DNA of 52,000 bases from Lachnospiraceae bacterium (lineage in GTDB: Bacteria; Bacillota; Clostridia; Lachnospirales; Lachnospiraceae). A program made the position numbers and the translations under genes. The stretch is taken from assembly GCA_024689465.1 (NCBI GenBank), contig JAILDL010000132.1:1-52000 (forward strand), given 5' to 3'. This document shows, in pieces, positions 1 to 8,553 of this stretch; the first letter of the stretch is position 1; every line of letters begins with the position of its first letter. Below the pieces are notes generated by a model. It did not search any database, was not told the origin of the DNA, and saw only the letters and a program-made list of their open reading frames with translations.

Positions 1-296
<296 letters not shown>

Positions 297-358
297 TCAT
301 TGTTTTTTACTGCGGGAGCATATACGATGAAAAGAGAAAACAACAGAAAAGAGGACCT

Positions 359-1321
359 ATGAGCGCTTATTTATTTGTTCATTTTCGTGAAACCACCACG
401 CCCGACGGGGAGCAGGTTTATTTTGCATTAAGCAGGGACGGCTTTACCTGGGAAGAGGTAAACGCAGGGCAGCCTGTTTTATGGGCTTATTACGGAGATA
501 TGGGAGTGCGGGACTTCACCATCTGCCGCGCTGCAGACAACTCCCGGTTCTGGATCGTCGCCACAGACCTGAGTCTTTCCTACGGCATGCGTGGCAAGTA
601 CCACCATTCCTGGCAGGAGATCGGTGAAAACGGCAGCAAATCTTTTGCCGTCTGGGAATCTGCCGACCTTGTCCAGTGGACGGAACAGCGCCTGGAAAAG
701 GTAGGAAATGAGGACTTTGGTTGCCTGTGGGCTCCGGATGTCCTTTACGATGAAAAGACCGGGGATTATATCCTGCACTGGTCTTCTTCCCATGTTTCCG
801 ATCATTATGAGAATAAGAAGATCTTCTACAGCCGTACCAGGGATTTTCACAGTTTTTCCCAGCCGCAGATCCTTTTTGAACTCCCCGGAAAAGATATCAT
901 CGATTCGGCCATGTATGAGGAAAACGGCAGATTTTACCTGTTTATCAAATGCAGCAGAAATCCGGGACGGATCATGCTCTTTCAGGCTCCTTCCATTACC
1001 GGTCCTTTTGAAAAGATCCCGGCCTTTGATAAAAGTATGCTGCAGATCGAAGAAGGTTTATACGAAGCCCCTACCGCTGTCAAACTGGATAACGGTAAGT
1101 GGTGCCTGTTCCTGGATTATTACGGCGTAAAGGGCGCCGGTCAGGGCTACATTCCTTTCTTGTCCGACTCTCTTAAAAGCGGTGTGTTTGTTCGTTCGGA
1201 TGAAAGCTTTTCCTTCCCTTACGGCTTTAAGCACGGAACGATCTTAAAGATCACAGACGAAGAATATGAACGGATCAAAAACCATACCGGCAGCTTCTGT
1301 ATGGTAGAGGATGGTCGCTAA
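359..1321 (+). CDS. GH43-like five-bladed beta-propeller glycosidase
   Basis: A 320-residue protein with the look of family 43 glycosidases (arabinosidases, xylosidases), inverting enzymes that trim plant-type side chains. Candidate catalytic acids are Asp52 (in RDFTI), Asp182 (in IIDSAMYEENG, the usual pKa-modulator blade) and Glu236 (in LYEAPTAV, the usual general acid). Asp127 lies in the blade motif LWAPD. There is no signal peptide, so it would act in the cytosol on imported oligosaccharides. The start is ATG 359 with GAGG just upstream; the longer frame to 266 runs through the promoter. It nearly abuts the alarmone synthetase gene downstream and is probably cotranscribed with it. It is transcribed against the replication fork. 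Substrate cannot be named from sequence. Confidence 0.75.
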   Translation: MSAYLFVHFRETTTPDGEQVYFALSRDGFTWEEVNAGQPVLWAYYGDMGVRDFTICRAADNSRFWIVATDLSLSYGMRGKYHHSWQEIGENGSKSFAVWESADLVQWTEQRLEKVGNEDFGCLWAPDVLYDEKTGDYILHWSSSHVSDHYENKKIFYSRTRDFHSFSQPQILFELPGKDIIDSAMYEENGRFYLFIKCSRNPGRIMLFQAPSITGPFEKIPAFDKSMLQIEEGLYEAPTAVKLDNGKWCLFLDYYGVKGAGQGYIPFLSDSLKSGVFVRSDESFSFPYGFKHGTILKITDEEYERIKNHTGSFCMVEDGR

Positions 1322-1322
1322 T

Positions 1323-2066
1323 ATGGAATCAGAAAAGAATCAATCCGTACCTCTTCAGGACCAGGTCCTGATCAATTACATAGAAAGTCACATGACCATG
1401 GAACACCCTAACCAGGAGATTCCGGAAGCGGGTGTTCGCAATCTCATCTCCCTGCGGGATGAAGTGGCTTCCTTTGAGCGTTTGATGATGTACTATGAAT
1501 GCGCCATGTCGGAGGTTCGTACCAAACTGGAAGTCCTGAATAAGGAGCTGACCCATGTCAACAAGCGAAATCCCTTTGAGTCCATTAAGAGCCGTATCAA
1601 ATCTCCTTCCAGCATTTATGACAAATTAGCCCGCAAGGGACTGGATTTTTCCGTGGAAAACATCTCTTCTCATCTCAATGATGTGGCAGGCATCCGGGTA
1701 ATCTGCTCCTTCATCGATGATATCTACATGCTCCGGGATTGTCTGGTACAGCAGGATGATGTGACGCTTCTGGAAGAAAAGGATTATATAAAAAATCCCA
1801 AGGATAACGGATACCGTAGTCTCCATTTGATCCTTGAGATTCCTATTTTTCTTACCAATGAGAAACGTTTTATGCGAGTGGAAGTCCAGTTCCGCACCAT
1901 TGCCATGGATTTCTGGGCCAGTCTGGAGCATCAGCTGAAATACAAAAAGAATATTCCCAACTCCGAAGCGATCTCCGAGGAGCTGGAATACAGTGCCGAA
2001 CTCATTCATCAGCTGGATAAGCGGATGATCCAGATCCGGGATAAGATCAACGGCTCAGATCTTTGA
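1323..2066 (+). CDS. RelA/SpoT-domain small alarmone synthetase (RelQ type)
   Basis: A 247-residue stand-alone synthetase domain that transfers pyrophosphate from ATP to GDP/GTP to make (p)ppGpp. Visible signature: R91-x-K93 in RIKSPSSIYDK, Asp120 in NDVAGIRVIC, the KNPKDNGYRSLHL substrate loop at 157-169, and Glu187 in EVQFRTIAMDFWASLEH. There is no HD hydrolase, TGS or ACT domain, so it belongs to the RelQ/YjbM class and not to long RelA/Rel. An N-terminal extension of about 45 residues is longer than in B. subtilis YjbM. The start is uncertain: ATG 1323 lies 12 nt after AGAGG; the alternative ATG 1311 overlaps the glycosidase stop and has no Shine-Dalgarno. Its 3' end overlaps the convergent SNF2 gene by 12 nt. 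Confidence 0.85.
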   Translation: MESEKNQSVPLQDQVLINYIESHMTMEHPNQEIPEAGVRNLISLRDEVASFERLMMYYECAMSEVRTKLEVLNKELTHVNKRNPFESIKSRIKSPSSIYDKLARKGLDFSVENISSHLNDVAGIRVICSFIDDIYMLRDCLVQQDDVTLLEEKDYIKNPKDNGYRSLHLILEIPIFLTNEKRFMRVEVQFRTIAMDFWASLEHQLKYKKNIPNSEAISEELEYSAELIHQLDKRMIQIRDKINGSDL

Positions 2067-4202
2067 TCGTTCCCTCTCGATCAGGGAGCGGATCCATTCG
2101 CTGTTTCCCAGTTCTTTTTCTATATCCGCCATCTCCGACTCCTGGGCAAAGTCATCGAAGATTTCCTGCTTTTCCTGTAACAGCAGATGCATATCTTCGT
2201 CCACTGTATCGCTGCACAGCAGATGGTAGACCAGGACGGAATGTACCTGGCCCATGCGGTATACGCGGGATACAGCCTGTGTTTCCAGGGAAGGTTTGAT
2301 CTGGGGTTCGCAAAAGATCACTACACTGGCAGCCTGTATGTTCAAGCCGGTTCCTCCGGCAAGGACCTGGCTTGCCAGCGCCACCGGCATCTCTTCCTCT
2401 GAAAACTGATCGATCAGTTCCTGTCTTTGGGGGAGCGAGGTAGAACCCGTAAGAGGGCCCAGACACCTTGCGCCCAGCAGGATTTTGACCTTTTCCAGAG
2501 TATCCCGGTAATAGGAAAAGATCAGCACTTTTCGGCCTTCCTCAAAAGCATTTTCACAAAGCTGCAACAGTCTGGATGCTTTGGAGGAGGATGTCATATC
2601 CTCCTGCAGCCAGCCGATCCTGCGCATACCCATGAAGTTTCCTCCAATGACCTCCGTCCGGTAGGGCTCTTTGTCTGCAGGCGTAGCTTCCAGCCACTCA
2701 TCTTCTTCGATCAGTTCCGGTAATTCTTTCAGTACATCTTCTCTGGTCCTTCGCAGATAGACCGGGGCCAGCAGTTTCTTAAAGGCATCTGTTTTTTTCA
2801 GGAACGCATATTGATGGATCTCCTCGATCAGATCCTGCCGGATCACCGCGATCAGGGCACACATCTCTTCTACCCGGTTTTCCAGCGGCGTTCCGGTCAT
2901 CAGCAGCGTTTTCTCCGCAAACTGTTTTACTTCATACAAATACTTTGTACGCTTTGCCTCCGGGTTCTTTATGTAATGGGCTTCATCCACTACCAGCATG
3001 GAAAGCACCGGTATTTCCTCCAGTTCTTCCACAAACTCATCCAGGGATTCGTAATTGGTCACGGCTACCCCTCCCTGGTGCAAAAAGCGCTGCATCTCTT
3101 CTCTACGGGAAGAGCCGTGCAGCAGATAGGGCTTCAGGCAGCTGTGCTTTTCAATCTCCCGGTACCAGTTGATGAGAACAGAGGCCGGGCAGACCACCAT
3201 GTATTTGGATCCCGGGTTTTCCGCTTCCAGGGATGCCATGGCAGCGATCGCCATCACCGTTTTCCCCAGGCCCATTTCATCCCCCAGCAGTACCTGTCCC
3301 TGATGCAGAATGTATTTGGTCCCGAATTCCTGATAGCTTCGCAGAGTTACCTTCAGGAGGGATGTATCCAGCGTTGTGGCATCCACCGCATCTGCCATTT
3401 CCACAGGCATATCCCTGTAGAGAATGGTCTGATCCGGCTTGGTGTTTCCCATATGTTCCAGGAGCGCATAATAGGAAGCGCTCTCTTTTGCAAAGTGCTG
3501 CCTTGCCTGTTCAAAGGAAAGGGCCGTGCTCTCTGTATAACGCCGGAGCAGATCCGTTGCCGTTTCTTCATATCCCTCGCAGGCGATCCGGGCAAATTCA
3601 GAAAATCCCTCCAGGGTCTTCTCTTTCTCCTTGCCGGAGGAAAACAGCCACCGCACTTTATTTCGGATGACCGACTTCTCCAGGGCATCCTGAATCCGGG
3701 CGTGATAGGTCCCGCAAAGACTCATGCCTTCTTCCCACAGTTTCGCTTTCTTTAAATAGCGAAACAGTTCCAAAAGCAGCACATTGGTTTCCGGTGTGGG
3801 GTTATCCGGCGAAATACGAAGGGACATGGTCATTGCCATACGCTGTTCCATGACATCCAAGGTCTGCCGGATGGCTTTGGCCTGCGTCTCTCCGATCCCG
3901 TTTATGGATTCCAGCGCCCTTAACGAACGGCCCTGAAGCTGTCCCAGATTGTCAAATCCGGCTTTTTTCAGTGCCGCTACCCGTATACCTGCTTTCGACT
4001 CGCTCAGTTCTTCCACCGGTATTTCCGCAAAGGAACTCGTGGCCGCTCTTCTTTTCGCATCCAGCATGGCTTTCTGAATCTGTTCGGTCTGCCGCTCTTT
4101 TTCTCCCAACATGCCGATCAGATCGGTATCCAGTCCCGGAAAGGTTTTGATATAATGCTGTAAAATTTTGAAATTCAATGAATCTGACTGTATACGTGCC
4201 AT
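2055..4202 (-). CDS. SNF2-family DEAD/DEAH-like helicase
   Basis: 715 residues. The N-terminal third is helical with a helix-hairpin-helix-like segment at about 88-112 (ALESINGIGETQAKAI), expected to bind DNA. The SNF2 ATPase core follows: Walker A at 306-315 (LGDEMGLGKT), the DEAH box at 406-409, TGTPLEN at 436-442, and the motif VI arginines in QAVSRVYRMGQ near 650. It should translocate on double-stranded DNA with ATP hydrolysis. There is no SWIM zinc finger and no nuclease domain. ATG 4202 is the first in-frame start and has no Shine-Dalgarno, but an extended -10 ends six bases before it, suggesting a leaderless transcript. Physiological role unknown; stand-alone copies like this are common in Firmicutes. 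Confidence 0.85.
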   Translation of the reverse strand: MARIQSDSLNFKILQHYIKTFPGLDTDLIGMLGEKERQTEQIQKAMLDAKRRAATSSFAEIPVEELSESKAGIRVAALKKAGFDNLGQLQGRSLRALESINGIGETQAKAIRQTLDVMEQRMAMTMSLRISPDNPTPETNVLLLELFRYLKKAKLWEEGMSLCGTYHARIQDALEKSVIRNKVRWLFSSGKEKEKTLEGFSEFARIACEGYEETATDLLRRYTESTALSFEQARQHFAKESASYYALLEHMGNTKPDQTILYRDMPVEMADAVDATTLDTSLLKVTLRSYQEFGTKYILHQGQVLLGDEMGLGKTVMAIAAMASLEAENPGSKYMVVCPASVLINWYREIEKHSCLKPYLLHGSSRREEMQRFLHQGGVAVTNYESLDEFVEELEEIPVLSMLVVDEAHYIKNPEAKRTKYLYEVKQFAEKTLLMTGTPLENRVEEMCALIAVIRQDLIEEIHQYAFLKKTDAFKKLLAPVYLRRTREDVLKELPELIEEDEWLEATPADKEPYRTEVIGGNFMGMRRIGWLQEDMTSSSKASRLLQLCENAFEEGRKVLIFSYYRDTLEKVKILLGARCLGPLTGSTSLPQRQELIDQFSEEEMPVALASQVLAGGTGLNIQAASVVIFCEPQIKPSLETQAVSRVYRMGQVHSVLVYHLLCSDTVDEDMHLLLQEKQEIFDDFAQESEMADIEKELGNSEWIRSLIERERSKI

Positions 4203-4208
4203 GTGTTT

Positions 4209-4217
4209 AGTATACCA
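4209..4217 (-). promoter_or_regulatory. extended -10 immediately upstream of SNF2 start
   Basis: On the minus strand TGG-TATACT reads as an extended -10 (TGn then TATACT at 4209-4214), followed by only six bases (AAACAC) before ATG 4202. No -35 match is present at 16-18 bp. Transcription would start at or next to the A of the ATG. Confidence 0.5.
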
Positions 4218-4239
4218 CGAAGGGTGTGCCCTTTTTTGG

Positions 4240-4268
4240 TTGACAAGTGCTAGAATAAATGATAGATT
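4240..4268 (+). promoter_or_regulatory. promoter for the HMGL-like aldolase gene
   Basis: TTGACA at 4240-4245, 17 bp spacer, TAGATT at 4263-4268. The leader from about 4275 to the ATG at 4333 contains two overlapping inverted repeats: AGTTCA 4278-4283 with TGAACT 4298-4303, and AACACTTTAA 4283-4292 with TTAATGTGTT 4304-4313 (one mismatch). They cannot form together as RNA. Confidence 0.6.
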
Positions 4269-4332
4269 AATACTTGCAGTTCAACACTTTAATCTGCTGA
4301 ACTTTAATGTGTTAAAGTATAAAGGAGATACC

Positions 4333-5304
4333 ATGAAAGAGATTTCGAAATTACTGGGTTACCGTGAAGATATCCGCGTTGTTGACGCCACCTTGCGGGA
4401 TGGTGGTCTTGTAAACGATTTCTATTTTACCGATGAATTTGTAAAAGCCCTTTATCAGGCCAATATCAAGGCCGGTGTTGACTATATGGAGGTTGGTTAT
4501 AAGGCTTCCAAGGAACTTTTTGATCCGAAAAAGTTCGGAAAGTGGAAGTTCTGTAACGACGACGATATCTTTGAGGTGTTTGGTTCGGATCCGCTGATCC
4601 CTCTGGCCTGCATGGCCGATGTGGGAAGATGTGATTTTAAGAACGATATCCGACCCAAGGCAGATTCTCCCTTAAGCCTGATCCGTGTTGCGACCTATAT
4701 CAATACCATTCCGGCAGCCATCGAGATGATCGAGGACGCTCATAAGAAAGGGTATGAGACCAGTTGTAACATCATGGCCATCACTACGGCCCAGGAAGGG
4801 GATGTGAAGGTTGCCCTGGATATGATCGGGCAGTCTCCTGTGGATGTGGTCTACATTGTGGACAGTTTCGGTTACCTGTATCCCGAATCTCTCGCCCGCC
4901 TGGCTGATATGTACCTGGAATGCGGTGCAAAATACGGTAAGAAGATCGGTATCCATGCCCATAACAACCAGCAGCTGGCTTTTGCCAATACCATTGAAGC
5001 GGTTGGCGACGGAGTGGACTGGTGCGATGCAACCTACTTCGGTATGGGAAGAGGCGCCGGAAACTGCTCCATGGAAAATCTTCTGGGCTTTTTGAGAAAC
5101 CCCAAATACAATCTGTTCCCTGTCCTGAACTTCATTGAAACCCACATGACCAAGCTTCGGGAAGAAGGTGTGGTATGGGGCTACGATCTGCAGTACCTGA
5201 TGACCGGTATCTTAAACCAGCATCCTCGTACCGCCATTTCCTTTACCAAAGAAAAGAGACAGGATTACACGGAATTTTACAAAGAACTGATCGGTTTGGA
5301 TTAA
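4333..5304 (+). CDS. HMGL-like (DRE-TIM) aldolase-domain protein
   Basis: 323 residues. The N-terminal motif D18-A-T-L-R-D-G-G25 and the metal-binding H208-A-H210 in IGIHAHNNQ, followed by a G-x-G-R-G-A-G-N segment near 237-244, are the marks of DRE-TIM metallolyases, the superfamily of HMG-CoA lyase, isopropylmalate synthase and 4-hydroxy-2-oxovalerate aldolase. It should be a TIM barrel with a divalent metal making or cleaving a C-C bond of a 2-oxo acid. The C-terminal domain is short, as in aldolases and unlike synthases with a LeuA regulatory domain. The substrate cannot be read from sequence. From memory, relatives are often mislabelled as H-NS in databases. The start has AAAGGAG with a 5-nt spacer; a rho-independent terminator follows. 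Confidence 0.75.
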   Translation: MKEISKLLGYREDIRVVDATLRDGGLVNDFYFTDEFVKALYQANIKAGVDYMEVGYKASKELFDPKKFGKWKFCNDDDIFEVFGSDPLIPLACMADVGRCDFKNDIRPKADSPLSLIRVATYINTIPAAIEMIEDAHKKGYETSCNIMAITTAQEGDVKVALDMIGQSPVDVVYIVDSFGYLYPESLARLADMYLECGAKYGKKIGIHAHNNQQLAFANTIEAVGDGVDWCDATYFGMGRGAGNCSMENLLGFLRNPKYNLFPVLNFIETHMTKLREEGVVWGYDLQYLMTGILNQHPRTAISFTKEKRQDYTEFYKELIGLD

Positions 5305-5325
5305 TCATTCCGGTTGCATCAATAA

Positions 5326-5360
5326 GGTCCGCACCCCATGGGATGCGGACCTTTTCTTTT
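5326..5360 (+). terminator. rho-independent terminator of the aldolase gene
   Basis: An 8-bp perfect stem (GGTCCGCA at 5326-5333, TGCGGACC at 5344-5351), 10-nt loop, then TTTTCTTTT. It lies 21 nt past the stop codon. The minus side lacks a T-run, so it is probably weak for the convergent oxidoreductase gene. Confidence 0.85.
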
Positions 5361-5412
5361 GGGTTATGCTCTGCTTTTGTTCTGCCTTTTTATCTCTGCC
5401 TTTGACCGGATC

Positions 5413-8226
5413 TTACTTTCCGCCCGTCAGCTTGTGGATCAGGATCTTGCCGGCTCTCTTGGCTGCATAAGGGCCAACACCCTTTAACTTGTCCTCGCAG
5501 CGCAGCATGGTGGAAGCTGCAGGCATGTCTCTGGTCAGATGAATGGCATCGAATTCACACTTGGTAGTACACAGACCGCAACCAATGCATCGATTGGTAT
5601 CCACCGTGGTAGCACCACATCCCAGACATCTCTTTGCTTCCGTCTCTACCTGTTCCTGTGTCAGAGTAAGGCGCAGATCTTCAAAGGTTTCCTTTGCAAC
5701 GCCGGCCTTCTTGCCGGGGATCTGACGCTGTGCGGTATCAAAACCTTCTACCTTGATATCATCCTTATCCAGCTCGATAAACTCTCTGCGATCACGGGCC
5801 AGATCCAGACGGTTACCACGATGTACAAAACGGTTGATGGAAACAGCACCTTCACGGCCGCCTGCAATGGCATCGATGGCAAACTTAGGTCCGGTAAATA
5901 CATCACCACCGGCAAAGATATCCGGTTCTGCGGTCTGCAGGGTCAGAGGATCTGCAATGATACCACCGTTGGGACGAAGTTCCACCTTGGTGCCTTCCAG
6001 GAGCTTGCCCCACTGGATGGACTGACCGATGGACTGCAGTACATTGGAGCAGGGGATCTCAATGGTCTCATTCTCGTCATACTGCGGGTTGAACCGTCCG
6101 GAAGCATCCTTTACCTGGGTGCACTTCTTAAAGACGATTCCAACGACCTTTCCGTTTTCAACCTTGATCTCCTTCGGGCCCCAGCCGTTTTTGATCTCGA
6201 TTCCGTCTGCCTTTGCTTCTGCCACTTCATCGGGCGATGCAGGCATCTCATCGGGACCTTCCAGACACAGCATGGTTACCTTGGTGGAACCTGCGCGAAG
6301 TGCGGTTCCTGCTACGTCGATGGCCACATTACCGCCACCTACAACAACGGTTTCTCCGTTTAAGCGAATGGAATGATCCAGATTGACCTTCCGTAAGAAG
6401 TCAACACCGGTCTGCACACCTTCTGCATCTTCTCCGGGTACACCGGCTAAGCGTCCGCCCTGGCATCCTACTGCGATAAAGAATGCCTTATAGCCCTGGT
6501 CACGAAGCTGCTGAATGGTCACATCTTCGCCTACGTTGACGCCGGTCTTTATCTCTACACCCATCTGACGGATCACGTCGATCTCCGCATCAATGATGTC
6601 TTTTTCCAAACGATAGGAAGGAATGCCGTTCATCAGCATACCGCCGGCTCTCTTTTCCTTTTCAAATACCGTGACAGGGTAGCCGTCCAGACGGAGGAAG
6701 TAGGCTGCTGCCAGTCCGGCAGGACCTGCACCGATGATAGCGATCTTGTATTCATCGCCCCACATTCCGCCATCGTGCTTCTCGCAAAGAGGAATGTATC
6801 TCTGCTCTTTCTTAAGGTCCAGAGAAGCAATGAACTTCTTGATCTCATCAATGGCCAGAGGCTGGTCAATGGTTCCTCTGGTACAAGCATCTTCACAGCG
6901 TCTGTTACAGATTGCACCACAGATCATGGGGAACGGGTTGTCCTGCTTGATCAGTTTTAATGCGTCTTCAAAACGGCCTTCGGAAGCCATCTTGATATAA
7001 CCCTGAATGGACAGGTGTACAGGACAGGCTGTCTTACAGGGAGCCGTTCCGGTCTCGTAGCAGTTGATCTTTGCATCATCCCGGTAATTGTAATTCCATT
7101 TATCCGGTCCCCACTTGGTTGCATCGGGGAGCTGGGTCTTGGGATAGGTTACGGCTGAGCCATCCTTTTTGCACAGCTTCTGTCCCAGCTTGGCTGCGCC
7201 TACGGGACATACCTCCACGCACTTACCACAGGCTACACACTTCTCCTTGTCCACATGGGCGCGATATGCGGATGCTGACATATTGGGGGTGTTATATAAC
7301 TGAGAGGTACGCAGGGCATTACATACACCGGCTGCACAGTTACAGATGGCTACGATCTTTCCTTCGCCGTCAATATTGGTGATCTGGTGTACATAGCCGT
7401 GACGCTCTGCTCTTTCCAAGATCTCCAGACATTCTTCCTTGGTCACATAACGGCCCATGTCACGATCGACCATGTACTCCGCCATGTCGCCCATACCCAT
7501 ACAGTATTCGCCTTCGATCTGGCCTGAGCCTTCTCCACGCATGGCCTGCTGTCTACGGCAGGTGCAGGCTCCTACGGAATACTTGTCATACAGATCCAGC
7601 CAATGGGAGATGTGCTCGATGGAAACGGACTGATTCTCCATGGAGATCGCCTTTTCCACCGGGATAACGTGCATACCGATGCCGGAACCTCCGGGCGGTA
7701 CCATCTGGGTAATGCCTCCTAAGGGCAGCTGCGTCATCAGATTAAAGAAGGTTGCCAGTTCCGGATGCTCCTGGGTTAAACGCAGGTTGGTCATCATAAA
7801 TTCAGCGGACCCGGGAACAAAGATGGGCAGGTTATAAACCTTCTCGTTCTTTTCGTCATGGGTTCTGGTCATCTCGAGGATACCGATCCATAAAAGATGA
7901 TCGATCATCTTCTTCGTATCTTCCAGAGACATTCCGTTTCTCTCGGCAATTTGCTCCGTCGTATAGGGAACCCGGGTCTTCTCAAAAGACAATAAGAACT
8001 TTACTTCTTCCTTGGTAAAGAGCCGGTCCAGCATCCAGTATTCCGGGTCGCGGTTATTCAGCTTCTTGCCCAGTTTCTTCTTGATCCGGTCCGTAATTAA
8101 AGTGCCCAGTTCCAGAACGAGCTTTTCCTTTTCGGGATCCTCTGCAACATAATTCGGATCCTGCCAGAAGTCGTTCTCATTGATCATCGGGTCACCGATC
8201 TTCCATTCTTCCAAACTTCTTCCCAT
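5413..8226 (-). CDS. FAD/NAD(P)-dependent oxidoreductase with ferredoxin domains (GltD-like fusion)
   Basis: 937 residues in several modules. Residues 1-200 form a helical, winged-helix-like region. A Cys-rich part follows (Cys221, 223, 242, then 295, 297, 302) and a 4Fe-4S ferredoxin motif C330-x2-C-x2-C-x3-CP. Next comes a GltD-like N-terminal Fe-S region (about 389-450, eight Cys), then an FAD Rossmann motif GAGPAG at 499-504 and an NAD(P) motif near 640 (VVGGGNVAIDVAG). A C-terminal CxxCxxCxxxC ferredoxin ends it. This is the electron-transfer half of glutamate-synthase-like and NfnB-like enzymes, here without a glutaminase partner beside it. It probably shuttles electrons between NAD(P)H and a low-potential carrier; the acceptor is unknown. 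ATG 8226 has AGAGG 7 nt upstream; the frame extends to 8361 without a good start. Confidence 0.75.
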   Translation of the reverse strand: MGRSLEEWKIGDPMINENDFWQDPNYVAEDPEKEKLVLELGTLITDRIKKKLGKKLNNRDPEYWMLDRLFTKEEVKFLLSFEKTRVPYTTEQIAERNGMSLEDTKKMIDHLLWIGILEMTRTHDEKNEKVYNLPIFVPGSAEFMMTNLRLTQEHPELATFFNLMTQLPLGGITQMVPPGGSGIGMHVIPVEKAISMENQSVSIEHISHWLDLYDKYSVGACTCRRQQAMRGEGSGQIEGEYCMGMGDMAEYMVDRDMGRYVTKEECLEILERAERHGYVHQITNIDGEGKIVAICNCAAGVCNALRTSQLYNTPNMSASAYRAHVDKEKCVACGKCVEVCPVGAAKLGQKLCKKDGSAVTYPKTQLPDATKWGPDKWNYNYRDDAKINCYETGTAPCKTACPVHLSIQGYIKMASEGRFEDALKLIKQDNPFPMICGAICNRRCEDACTRGTIDQPLAIDEIKKFIASLDLKKEQRYIPLCEKHDGGMWGDEYKIAIIGAGPAGLAAAYFLRLDGYPVTVFEKEKRAGGMLMNGIPSYRLEKDIIDAEIDVIRQMGVEIKTGVNVGEDVTIQQLRDQGYKAFFIAVGCQGGRLAGVPGEDAEGVQTGVDFLRKVNLDHSIRLNGETVVVGGGNVAIDVAGTALRAGSTKVTMLCLEGPDEMPASPDEVAEAKADGIEIKNGWGPKEIKVENGKVVGIVFKKCTQVKDASGRFNPQYDENETIEIPCSNVLQSIGQSIQWGKLLEGTKVELRPNGGIIADPLTLQTAEPDIFAGGDVFTGPKFAIDAIAGGREGAVSINRFVHRGNRLDLARDRREFIELDKDDIKVEGFDTAQRQIPGKKAGVAKETFEDLRLTLTQEQVETEAKRCLGCGATTVDTNRCIGCGLCTTKCEFDAIHLTRDMPAASTMLRCEDKLKGVGPYAAKRAGKILIHKLTGGK

Positions 8227-8500
8227 TTGTTTTCCTCTCTTTTTGCGTCCTGTCATATCCGGAGGCGATGGAAAATGCGCCAACAGATGGTTCCAATTTA
8301 CCATAACTATATCACAGGAACCCCCTGGGAGGGATATGGAAAGGCATCCGACATTATACAAATTATGTCTATTTTTTTGTGCACTTTCGCCAATTAGTAT
8401 TGTCTAACCATGGGTTTTTCCGCCTGTTTTTGGAAATTTTAAGCCATCCTGTAGTTTTTGCTACAACCTGCAAAAGCTCTGTAACATCCGAAAAAAGGCA
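8227..8500. other. intergenic region upstream of the oxidoreductase
   Basis: About 270 bp without a gene. On the minus strand a perfect TATAAT (8353-8358) lies about 125 nt before the start codon, without a convincing -35. No riboswitch fold, repeat or short coding frame with a Shine-Dalgarno was recognised. Confidence 0.4.
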
Positions 8501-8540
8501 TAAAAACACCCTCCTTACCGGGTTATTCAGTAAAGAGGGT
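8501..8540 (-). terminator. rho-independent terminator of the ArsB/NhaD-like permease gene
   Basis: On the minus strand an 11-bp stem with one G-T pair (arms 8530-8540 and 8508-8518) closes an 11-nt loop and is followed by GTTTTT. It lies 13 nt past the stop at 8554 and closes the thrH-citrate synthase-PurF-like-permease cluster. Confidence 0.85.
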
Positions 8541-8553
8541 TCTTATGCGTTTT

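Noticed and set aside
2811..3755. 314-codon plus-strand open frame opposite the SNF2 gene
   Set aside because: Shadow of the helicase frame, no family features.
2055..4202. SNF2 helicase as part of a phage-defence island
   Set aside because: No nuclease, methylase or DISARM-like partner nearby; neighbours are metabolic genes and there is no mobile-element signature.
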